64,000 bases of DNA. Source: Pyrrhoderma lamaoense. Taxonomy: Eukaryota > Basidiomycota > Agaricomycetes > Hymenochaetales > Hymenochaetaceae. The notes under the pieces were generated by a model. That model saw only the letters and a program-made list of their open reading frames with translations, was not told where the DNA came from and ran no database searches. Within the stretch, counting starts at the first letter, position 1. Every line of letters begins with the position of its first letter. Position numbers and translations under genes: made by a program. The stretch lies in NCBI GenBank assembly GCA_002794735.1, contig NBAZ01000007.1:682001-746000 (forward strand), given 5' to 3'. Below are positions 25,331 to 36,328 of the stretch, in pieces.

Positions 25331-28300
25331 ATGCCACCGTCCTCGGAACGAACAAAACCAAAGATCCAGAACGAAGAGCTTCTCAAAGTACGAGAGCGGG
25401 AGTTGGAGTTAAGAAGAATTACTGGTGAGATATCATGTGCAGACTGCAGAAGGTAAGATTTGATATTTTGAGGCCGAGTAAATGGAAAAGAAGATTGTTA
25501 ACTTTGAATGTCGTTCAAAACAGGTTGAAGCTGAAATGCGACAAAAAGGTGCCTTTGATCTGAGTTTTAATTAGGTCATATATGCATGTTAATTAATCCG
25601 GATTTTCTAAACACCCATGAACATCACTTTATTCTACTAGATCCCCTGTAACCAATGTGTGAGACGGCGATGTGAGATTCGGTGTCCAATAGGTGGGCTA
25701 TTTTACAAGAGTATGAACAAGTTGATTCATTTTAAATTTCTTTTTTTCGTAAAGGATTTCCTATGTCTTCTTTTCTTAGAAGAAAGCAAAGGCAAGGCTC
25801 CCCAAGCAACAAATCTCGTCAAGATCTTAAACAGCTTCAGGAGAAATTCTCTGCGTTAACAGATCGTGTTCGTACACTTGAGAATGCTCTGCAGGCAGAA
25901 TGTTTGGCCCGGGGAGGCAGAGCATATCCACATCCTCTATTAAGAGCAGATTTACTTGAAATAAAGAATATATCAAATCCCGAAAACCGGGATCAAGCTG
26001 TTCTCATCCAAGGAGACGAAGACCTGAGTGGAGGAGAAGAATATAGAGAACTACAAGATGCTTTCGGAGCACTCGCTATCAAAGAGGATCTAGGAACAAC
26101 GTATTTAGGAGCTACGGCTACGGAAAATATCCTCTTAATGGTTTGTTTGAGGGTCCTTTAAACATGTTATGTACAAGTCAAGGCTGATTACAATTAACTC
26201 TCAAGGAACTTCTCAATACAAACGAAGGTCCATCGCATAACCCACACTCAAGTCATATTGATCCCATTTTTGTAGAAGCAAGTGATCTGTGGCCTTTTGT
26301 TCCGGATAGCCGCCTCTAGCTGATCGTGCTACCCAACTTGTTTCCCACCTCCCCCTGTATGAACGAGCAACGACCTTACTTGATGCACTCTTTGAGAATG
26401 TCTCATGGTTTTGCTCTCCTATAGATCGTTCAGATTTCAATGATGATCTGATGTTATACTTTTATCCGAACCACCGACCTTTATCGCCAGAGAATATGAA
26501 TATGGCACACATACATGACTTGGCCCTGTTATTTGTGGCTTTTGCATGCGGTGCGGTCGGTGATCTTACAAAGACCCCAGATAATGCCGAAGGCAGAAAA
26601 TATAGGCTTCTCGCACGCGCTGCTTTAGGAGTGAAAAACGTCCTAAAGGACGTATCAATATCTGCTGTGCAAGCGGTAGCTTTACTAGGATCGTACTCCC
26701 TGTATAGTGGTGAAGGAACCAAGCACTCCGACTCATGGAAATGCTTTTCATTGAGTTGTACTTTGGCCGCTAGTGTGTGTAGTAGCATAATCAATGTTTG
26801 AAATTACCTACTGATAACAGATTTTATCGTTACTAGATGGGGCTTCGTACGTTTATACTTTACTAGGTATCGCATCGTAACTAAATCGGATTTTTCGAGT
26901 AGATCGAGATCCTGCCCGCTGGCAATTACCCCAGGCAATGGCAGAGAGACGTAGAAGAGTGTTCTGGAATCTGTTTATAATGGATCAGTGGAAGGTGAGT
27001 GTTCATATGATGGCCGTGTAGCATTGATCTGATAATCTTTGAGACTTTGGGGACTGGGCGTCCATCGTCTTTTCCGAGAGATGTTGTTGACTGTGAATAC
27101 CCTACTGATTATCAAGCTAAAACCTTAGAAGATGGTAGTGTTCAGGAGAGTGGTGTGTACACAAGTAAAACTATGATCCTGGTTCCCTAAACTTAATCAT
27201 CTTAAACCTAGTGCTATGGTGGAGGTTCCGGCTCTCTTGGGAGATACTATCTCGTGTATCGGAGAAAGTATGTTCATCACGTCCTATGCGGATAAAAGAA
27301 GCATTGGAGTTCGATAAGATGGTCCGGAACTTCACGGTGCATCCATATGCTTTGCGTATTCAAATAAAAGACCCCAACAATCTGTTCGAGTTCCGAAGGT
27401 TTTATCCTGTTATTTCGGCATGGGAAAGGGAGGAAGGTGAAGAGAAGTGCAGTTTTCTATCAAGTATTTTTAAATTACTTAATCTATTCAGCTTTAATGT
27501 ATATACACCGGAATTTCTTTGCTCGTGCTATCCTCGATTGTCCTGATGATCCAATGCAAAGTCCTTTCGCCGTATCGTTCCTTGCGACATACCGTAGTGC
27601 AACGTACTTGCTCGGTCTGTGCTGTGAGCATTACGAGGCTCTTAAATTCATCTTACTCAGATTGTGGCCCGTTTGGGCGCTGTTATTGGTCTGTGCTGTA
27701 AGTGTCTAAAGTGTCAGATTCCTCTGTAACAACTTGACTTGACTTCGACAAATAAGGTTGTGGTAGGGTCCGTGGCCTCTCTGGGACCAAATGTCAATTT
27801 CTCTACGAGTGCGTTTATCGAGCTCGAGCGTGCAATAGCCCTGTTTCAGAAGTCAGAGCACACGATCCCGAAACACGCGCTTGTAAGGCCAACTCCTGTT
27901 AATTTGACGAATCTGATGCTGATTAATAGCCGCTGAAGTCACTTCTCCTGCGCTTACGTGAAAAGGCTAGAAGAGCGCTTTACAGAAGTAATAAAAGAGC
28001 GGCAAACAGTGTTATAGAACAAGGCCCTGGTTCAGTTATATTATTTGAACAAGTTGATTCTCCGATCATACGAGGACCAAGCGATATCGACCAAGAACTA
28101 TCTATTTTGAAGGGAACAACACGTGTAATAGAGCAGCGAAGCTCATTAGATAGATATTCTAAGTCATTGACTGCGGGATCAGTACCACAAGAACAAGAAC
28201 CTCTCAGTCAAGCTGAATCGCTTCCTGAGCTCAGTGAATCTCCACTTTCCGCAGAGAGTGACATGATAGATCAATCTTTTTGGGGGCCGTTAATAGAGAA

Positions 28301-28831
28301 AATTTTATCTCTGATAATAGTAATTTTCGATCGACTAGTTCCACAAGAGCGTCCAATCTAAACTTGATTGGCAACGGCATATCCTGGACCGGCATGAGCA
28401 CATCGAGTGTTACCAGAAGGGATGAACACAGAGGAAATTTTCAGCTCACTGATGCTGGCTTTGTTCCGATTACAGGTACCCTTCAAAATTCAGCGAGCTT
28501 GCACCCAGCAACCAATCGTATACAGAATCCTTTAGATTACATTCATTCATCAAATGTATCACAGGCTAGGGATCATCAGCAACAACATGCAGCGCATTTT
28601 TTCGAACACCCAGCTCCTCTTGCCTTACCAGATACCTCATTTGTTACGACCCAGCCCGACGGAGAACATGCGCCACCACTATCTTACGGCAGTGTTCCGG
28701 GTTTAGAGTCAGCGAGCGTGGAAGCTTGGCAAACCTTTATGGAACAGAGTGGACTCGCTGAGCTAAACATGTCACATTATATTTCAATGTCTGACTCCTA
28801 TGGGCAGTTTTTCCCTGCACCTGACTCATGA
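25331..28831 (+). CDS. Zn2Cys6 fungal transcription factor with Fungal_trans domain
   Basis: A nuclear DNA-binding regulator. Exons: 25331-25452, 25524-25548 (25 nt), 25641-25692, 25755-26140, 26206-26774, 26837-26846 (10 nt), 26903-26994, 27044-27152, 27212-27398, 27445-27697, 27757-27882, 27930-28831; about 944 aa. The zinc cluster spans exons 1-3: SCADCRRLKLKCDKKIPC then NQCVRRRCEIRCPIG. This is the basidiomycete variant whose second half has C-x2-C-x4-C-x3-C-P. A coiled-coil linker (LTDRVRTLENAL) follows. The middle region shows LPLYERATTL, then LAAS-MGL-HRDPARW across the micro-exon, and RRRVFWNLFIMDQW, all typical of Fungal_trans proteins. The C terminus is a disordered activation-type region. 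One base seems missing near 26300-26320 and another in the G5 run at 28282-28286. Target genes cannot be inferred. Confidence 0.88.
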
Positions 28832-29212
28832 CGAAAATAATTCGTATGTTTCAATTGTGTCATGATTTGTTGTTGTTAAATCGAACTGATTTCTATAGTT
28901 CTAATATTCCTAATTTTTCGGGCTTTTAGTCTATAGACGCTATAAATTACGGACTCACATGTTATCAAACATTATATCCTGTATCACCTTGTTTTCGTTG
29001 ATAAATTTGGACATGTATAAAAGCTGTATTCTTCACATTCTTGTCTTCTATCACTTCTTAGACTTCTTTTGATCTTAACCAAAAATCAAATTTACGCGTC
29101 TTTATCACGTGTTACGTGTCTCGTGGGAATTCTTGGGAATACAGGGCAACAAACACGAAGTCCAACGTTGTATGAGTCTTTCTTGCCACCGAAGCTGCCT
29201 TTCTGGCCCATC
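28832..29212. other. Intergenic, promoter of SRC1
   Basis: 381 bp between two rightward genes. AT-rich, with a TATA-like element (separate entry) about 190 bp before the SRC1 start. Confidence 0.5.
29016..29023 (+). promoter_or_regulatory. Candidate TATA box (TATAAAAG)
   Basis: A canonical TATAAAAG lies 190 bp upstream of the SRC1 start codon and is followed by C/T-rich sequence that could contain the transcription start. Based on consensus match and position only. Confidence 0.3.
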
Positions 29213-31927
29213 ATGTCGCGCCAAACAACAAGTCAAATCATTTCAAAAGGCGATTATCTGCAACCTGATTTTGAACCCAAGACATTGACGATTGCACACC
29301 TTATTGGGATTTTCGCGTATCATAATATTCAATACCCTTCACAGCACAACAAGGCGAAACTCTTAGACATATTTAATAAGCAAATCAAACAAAACAGCGA
29401 AGCGTTGCGACAGCAACGACTTGAACGTCAACGAGCTCTTGCAAGTGATGAAGGAATCCTAGATGGTGTGACTGGCAACCCGATCGCACCTCCGGAGCCG
29501 GTACGTCATCATTAGAAATAATAATTGTCTTCGTTCTAAATGATTGTCCCAAGCCACGTCGGTATTCTCGTAGATTAAGCCGAGAACCATCTCTTGAACC
29601 TACCTTGCCTGAGCCGGTATGTCACGGAGCTCACTTTACCTGGAAACATAGCTCATCCGTTGTGTGCTTTTCTACAGCCAAAACGACGACGCTCTTCGGC
29701 AGATAGCTCGTCCGGTCGGACCAGTTCACGCAAACCTGTTGTAAAGATAGAACCACTTATCTCCGAAGAAAGCGAGGATGATAGTCCAGTTCCTGCTCCG
29801 GAAGCAGCGAAACGGAGGGAGGTATGCTACTCACTAAACTTTATGATTAATGTACTCATGATTGCTGATCACGCTCAACATCAAGTCATCCTCAAGACGA
29901 ATTTCTCACAAGGTGGAATAAGATTATACTTTCCTCTAACTATTTTCTGACTGACTCTGTGTATCAAGTTTGGCCCAGGTACAGATGACAGTGGCTGGGA
30001 GGATAACAATATTTTTCAGTCCGGTGCAGAGTCCTCCTCTCCAGTAAGACCTCCGAGGAATAAGGCCCCTCGAAAGTCTGGTCTTCGCAAATCTCGAGCC
30101 TCTCTTTCGGATGCTTCAGAGTCGTCTCCGCGTTCTTCACCCATCCCGCCTATATTTCCTGTGAATGCAAAGTCCTTTCCCGAAGCTACTACGTTACAGA
30201 CACTTAATCGTCCTCGCAAGTCCGCTTTATTTGTAAGTTTCCGTAGAAAATTTAACCTCGTCCGTTATTCTTATCAAACACCTAGCAAAGGTTTAATGAT
30301 GACAACCTAGATGATGTATCAGGGCTTGCTGATGTTAGTGCGGAAATCATTGTTGAGCCAGAAAGTGAGGATGAAGAGGATTATGGTGGCCAGATCCTAC
30401 CTTCAAGACATAGTACACCCTCTGCCAGTGATGATGTGCTGACAGAATTCATAGAGGACAAGCAGACTATCGAAGTTGCTCAAAGAATTGCCGATGGAAG
30501 CTCATTGCTACCAAAGAGGAAGGTAGAAGCATCTGTCCCTCTATGGCAGAAGCTCCTTGCGATCATCTTTTTACTTTTACTATCTGGTTTAGCTACTCTG
30601 TACAAACGAGAATCTGCGCAAATAGGGTTCTGCGATACTGGTTTACAAACCAATCATGCACTCCTAGAAATGAGATCAAAAAGGCAGGAAATCGAACTAT
30701 GCCATTCTCAAAATGGAAACAACAGTGTAAATGTTTGTCCCCCTTTACCCCTTCCAATTCCCCACCCGGACTCGTGCACACCCTGTCCTGCACACGCTAG
30801 ATGTTCTCAATTTTCTGTCATCTGTGATGAGGGATACGTTCTCAGACCACATCCTTTGTCTCATATTCCTCGTGCTTCTGAATTCGCAAATGGATTACCA
30901 GGACTTGGTTCGATTGCATTCCCCCCGAAATGTATAGATGATGTTTTGCGCAAGAAGAATGTTGGTGCACTGGGGAAACGAATAGATGCGCTTTTAGCAG
31001 AGACAAGAGGGAACCGCATCTGTGCAGGTATCGATACTCGCAAGGCGATTGATGGAGGGGAGGCTAGAAGATGGGGTTACGAATTTGATGAACTTAAAAA
31101 TAGTCTATTTAAAAAATTTCAAGTAAGATGATTCTCTGGTTTCTTGGATGGATGGATGGATCTGACAATCTCGAAGGGTGATGACAAATCGATGGCCAAC
31201 TTCGAAACGTTGTTCTGGGAGGCTATCCGTCAGTTGGACATGTATGGCCGTCTAATTCAAGAGCATGATTCCCAGTAAGTTCATTGTGGCTTGGCATTTT
31301 TGTTTCAAGCTGATCAGTCCTTAATATTCTTAGTGGTAAACTATACATAGCTTCGGACCACTCAGCTATGAACTGGAGTTGCCGTGGAATCGTTGCTGCA
31401 AGACAATCATGGTCCGAGTCGCGCAAGTACGTGTTCTGTAAGTTATCGCGTCATCTACATCTCCCAGAAGCTCGACCTCATTTTCCACAGCTGCAATTAG
31501 CGTATTTCTTGTAGGCTTATACTTGCGTTCGCGTCGAGCTGCAAGCATTGAACAGAAGCAACAAACCGCTAATCTTGTTCAGATCGCTCTGGATATGCTG
31601 AGGAACCAAGAGATGGCCTATCACATCGATCCTGTAACTACTCCTCATCCATACATATCCCCAATGCAGCTTCGAGACCATATCCTAGAGAATGAACATA
31701 ATGAGAAAGTTCGACAACGTATGTGGGCTCCTGTAGAATGTATCGTCGAAGGCAATGCAAATGTACGAGTAAACTTGGAGGAACTTCGAGGTGGTGAAGA
31801 AACACGAGTCTGGAGCTGGGTTGGAACCAGTGGCTTTGCTTCTCCAGTGAAAAGGTCCTCACCTTTCCTACCTTCATATCAAGAACAGTACACTAATGAC
31901 AAGTCGATGAAAGAGGAAGGTGATTAG
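29213..31927 (+). CDS. SRC1: SRC1/HEH inner nuclear membrane protein (HeH/LEM + MSC domains)
   Basis: Family members anchor chromatin and help nuclear pore and ESCRT surveillance at the inner nuclear membrane. Exons: 29213-29500, 29554-29616, 29678-29821, 29969-30232, 30286-31122, 31177-31274, 31334-31437, 31491-31927. All phases close, giving 744 aa. The N-terminal HeH/LEM motif is at about residues 13-60 (YLQPDFEPKTLTIAHLIGIF and following KAKLLDIFNKQI). A basic, Ser-rich linker with KRRR-type clusters could act as nuclear localisation signal. The first membrane segment is at about residues 425-440 (LLAIIFLLLLSGLATLY). A Cys-rich luminal region (CPPLPLP, CTPCPAHARC) and the rest of the Man1-Src1 C-terminal domain come next. 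A second, short membrane segment (AISVFLVGLYL) precedes a winged-helix-like tail. Exons 1 and 2 end in nearly the same sequence (GAGCCG before GTA). Confidence 0.93.
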
Positions 31928-34900
31928 TCAGACCACTCAATCCTCCGGCTTCATTGGGTCCAGAAATTCAACTAGTCTTGGTAGACCCATTTCATTTTTT
32001 GGTTTATTAGTTACGAATCTGGTTCAAAGCTTTCTATTACTATGTTTGTTATTTAGTTTGGTTTATGTACTTTAGCTCGCATCATATCATCGTATTTGTA
32101 ATTTAGCTTAATATTAGTTCCTCGAGTTGTCTTCTTAATGAATAAATGCATGTGTGAGTCCTTAAACCTACGTTCTGTTTATTAGAATTCAGCTAACAGA
32201 ACGTATAGATCAGATCACCTACTCGGGACCTCATGAAGTCCCTCGTTCCTTGTACCATATGGACTCTCTTATGTTCTCTTTAATTCTGGGAAAAGGAGTC
32301 TAATAGAAAGAATGGCACAAGAGGAATTCAAAGATCTAGGCGAAATACCGTTTGTTGATTGAAAGTTCATTGCTAGTTCGCAATAAGCTTGAATTCCAAA
32401 AATGTCCGTTATAGTAACTCCGGTCTCCGTAGATGAACTTAATGATTCTGTAATCGAACTAATTTTACCTTGTCATATCAAACGACGTTAACCGCCCACA
32501 AGTGAATGAACACCTTAATTATATGAAACGATTTACAACAACCCACAAAGTCCTAGAATTAACATGCCCGTTATCAGAAATAAAATTTCTCACCATGCCG
32601 CGCCACACCGGTTGGTTTAAACAGGAGGGAGACAACTTGAAAGAGCACTAGGCTTTCCTTAGTGCATGTATATTTCATAGTTCAGTGCGCTCGGTACAAG
32701 CCATCCGGAAGCTGAGTCAGACGCCTTTACCGCTAGTTTCATCTTGCCGATAGCAGATACAATTAGGCAAGAGCTGGGGAAGACATAGAATTCGAAGCAC
32801 CAACCTGAAAAATTATACTTTGGTGTCTCAATCCTTTCTAGTGGGCAGAACCGTGGAGATATTATCACCAGATTCGAGTCATCTAAGATTATATTGGTTC
32901 AAAAAAATATTGAGTATGGCTTAATGGAGACATCGAACATCGATGTGAAGAGCTATTAAGAAGATTTAATCGTTTACTTTTACCGAAATCTTTATTATTC
33001 ATTTACTCTCGTTAAATTGTTTACAAATTAGGATGTCTAGAAGACTAGGAGATAGGCAATACACAAAAGAGAAAAAGATCAAAGGGATAACCGCCGCGGA
33101 TCCCCCTTCCCTCTCCCCTTGAATGTGTGCTTAATTGAATTGAGTTGCTCTTTGGCCATCCCCCTTGCTTCTCTTTGCTATTGTTTTGTGCAGATGGGGA
33201 ACAAGCGCGAGAAGTCTCATATATGAAAAAAAAGGGGAGTCGTGAGAGCGAGATGACGATAGGACCCCGGCTTCTTATTTCTTACTGTTCTTACTGAATC
33301 GGGAGACGTAAAAAAAGCTTACTGGACCGATATAGTAATTGGATGGCGGGAAGTAGGGGAATAACTTTACAAGCCACAACTGTATGCGGAGAAGTCAAGC
33401 CACCCAAAAAAGACCACAAAACTTCTGATCGTCATATGAGGAAACATCTGTATCCCTAGTAACTTGGACGCATCTGAATGAATTGAAAAAAGGACAGATC
33501 TTATATCGGCTGAGTTGGCGATGGCAACGCTCGATTCGAATTAGTTCGGACAAGATACTTCTCCAGAATTGCGTTCAGATTGTAAAAATATAGCCAGAGA
33601 ACCCTGAAGTTGGGCGTCCATCAAACGAAACGGGGGAAATATCATTAGATCGACTTAAAACAGGTCGCCGGGAAGTATCTGTAATAGTTGTATTATTTTT
33701 TTCATATAAGCAGAGGTGATGCTGTACCTTCCATACACACCACACAAGAACAACCTTATGGTGTACTGGCGCCTCAAGGTCACTGGTTTCCTACCTACTC
33801 GCTCCGACAATCAATCCGATTAGAACATCGATGATTTTTTTTAATTCTGTATGATACTCCACCAACAGATGTACGGTAAACACAGGGCTTATGGTCTTGA
33901 TACTTAGGAATGACAAATAGCCTTATTCATTATGCTCGTCTCATCACGAGTCCCCCGGATGCCGATACTTTGCAGCCCGATGTGGTGGAGATGATAAGGG
34001 ACAAATCTTGCGCTTTTCTTGACTGCTTATATTAAACTTCTTACAAGTAAAGTATAAAAAACAGGAGGGCAGTAAACAAAGAGTGGGTCGCGCAATTATA
34101 ATGATCTGTAGTCACAGTGAAACTCATAATCATAGCTTCGTCATCTGAGACATGGTCACATATACTACATCTCGTAATAGTGATATTATTAGCTCGCACC
34201 TTTTCGTGCTCCGCGAACGTTGGTTAGCCCTTTGTGCTTTTGGGGTTGAAGAAGACTTCGCTCACTCTAAAGTATTATTCAACAACTCAACAAACATTCA
34301 TCATTTCTCGATTCCAAAGTAATAGAAAACAAGTGACGACATGGATGCATACTATCTTTCGGGTCTATGTACAGTAATGCGAAGATGGTTTTCCATAAGA
34401 AAGCGGTGAAGACATTTCTCCGAGCGTGTAAGTTGCTTAATGCACCTAACGTATTCCGTCAACCCCGCTGGTCCGTTACGTTCGGTGCTTCCATGCCTCA
34501 TGTTTCGTTCTTGAGAAGAAAGCGAGTCATTTACCGATGCAGACTTGCATGTAATGGGTCCCTCCTCTCCTTAGCTTCTGTAAACCTGATACTAGTTGTA
34601 GAGCGAGGAGCGTTCTGAGACAACTCCATATGATAGAGGCTCACTAGTGATTTATATGGAAGTCCTTTAGTTAGAATTCAAATCGCACCTCGTTTATCGT
34701 TGACAAGCATGAACTATCTGAATAGACTGATGTTGACAATCAGCAGAACTCGGGGACTCCGTGGGCGGACTTCGATCTATCATCTAGCCTACTTGCCCTT
34801 GCCTGCGAAAAAAATAAAAAAGGACCTCAGATTTTCTGACCAACCAGGGAAAAAATAGTTTGTTGTCTTGTCATGTGTTAGTGTAATTGCTGTGTCGACA

Positions 34901-36328
34901 CGGGACCTATCCCCCGATTTTCTGAACCTCTTTATCTCTTCTGATTCAGGAGAAGAACCCCTATCCTTGTCTCCCCTTGAAAGGGACGAATATAATTAAC
35001 ATAGGAGGTCACCTCCAGATCCTTTACAAAGATGAGTATAAACATGATTACGAGTAGGTTTTTTTTACACAGAGGAGGGGAGGGGGGTCAATCGAGTTAC
35101 TCCCAAGGAATAGGACTAGTCAAGAAAATGGCTCAACAGTGGACAAACCGACCATGTGTCGCTTGGTAATTAGGAAAACAAACATTAGTATGCGCCGAAC
35201 TCTTGGTACGTCACGCTTCTACTACTACTGCGTCCGACCCCCGCTTGTTGATCTTGACCTTGGGTTCTCGACGAGTAAAACTAAATCAAATAAATTAATG
35301 AAGTAAGGAAAATGCATGCAAACCGTACTAATTTTTGACATTAGTTCCAATAGCATGCGTTGTATTTTTTGTGTCCAGTTGAAGAATAGAGATCTCAAAT
35401 AAAATCTGCCATTGTTGTGCTTTTCTACACTCACATTTATCATTATTTTCTTTGAAAGTCCCTTCGTCAGATGTTCATTGGTCTTTTCATTATGAATCAT
35501 AATTTACCAAATTTGTATCTAGTGCCTGCACTAACTAAAATCAGAGCATGAGAGTAGCGAACACCAGAAATTTGTTGCTCTTGTTTCCACAAATCAGAGG
35601 TTATCATGACATATGGTTTGATGCAGCAAATCTGCGGCCAGCGCCGTGCCTACTCTCTCCACTAGAAGGGAGAAAAAAAGATTTAGATAGGATCACGTCA
35701 ATAAAGACCCTTGGCGATAAAGGTAGAATAATCTATAGGTCACACAGAGGTCCGAGACATATGATAAGTAGTGATTGTATATTCCTTAATCAAGCTCAGG
35801 TCTAGATAATATTCCATCGAAAAAGGCGTGAAGATCTCAAACTTATTTCCTTCTTTTCTATACAGGTCCCTTACCCTTATCCGTTGTTGATCCGCCGATT
35901 TTTTTGATGTGTACGCTCTTTGTCCCCAACCACTGATGCGGGGTCTTTCGCCAACGCCGAATCCTAGTTGACTTGCCGAACTTACCTGGTCTTGTTCTCT
36001 TCTTAGTGCTTTTAACCCCGATGTATTACCGTTAACCCTCAAAACTTTATACCTAAGTCCAGAATCAAGTCTTTTTCTTCGGCAATAATTCCCTGTATCG
36101 CGGATAAAGTGAGGTCGATTGTGCTCTGGAATAGGAAGCTTGCAATAATATATAGAAAGAGTCGGCAAACATGATAGTTGCAGGTCGTCTTGATTATATG
36201 CTTTGTAAGAGTACATGCACTAGTATAGTGGTGCGTGGTCTCCGTCGTCGTAGTACCATAATCGCGTTTCCATGAAACCATGTAACTGCAAGCGGAAACT
36301 TCAGAAAAAAGTGAAGCTCAAACCAGAG
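31928..36328. other. Intergenic region, 4.4 kb
   Basis: Lies between the 3' ends of SRC1 (+) and VPS23 (-), which converge here. No conserved coding sequence was found. The longest frame is a 158-codon minus-strand ORF at 35740-36216 just beyond the VPS23 stop, without recognisable motifs. The composition is ordinary, not strongly low-complexity, so the region could hold a degraded gene or a non-coding RNA. Confidence 0.45.

Noticed and set aside
26272..26309. A 38-nt intron in the Zn2Cys6 gene to explain the frame change
   Set aside because: It would be shorter than any other intron here and would remove LWPFVPDS, which resembles a conserved stretch of the family; a single missing base is more likely.
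25331..31927. A biosynthetic or defence gene cluster around the Zn2Cys6 factor
   Set aside because: The neighbours are a cupredoxin and a nuclear envelope protein; no biosynthetic enzymes or transporters are linked.
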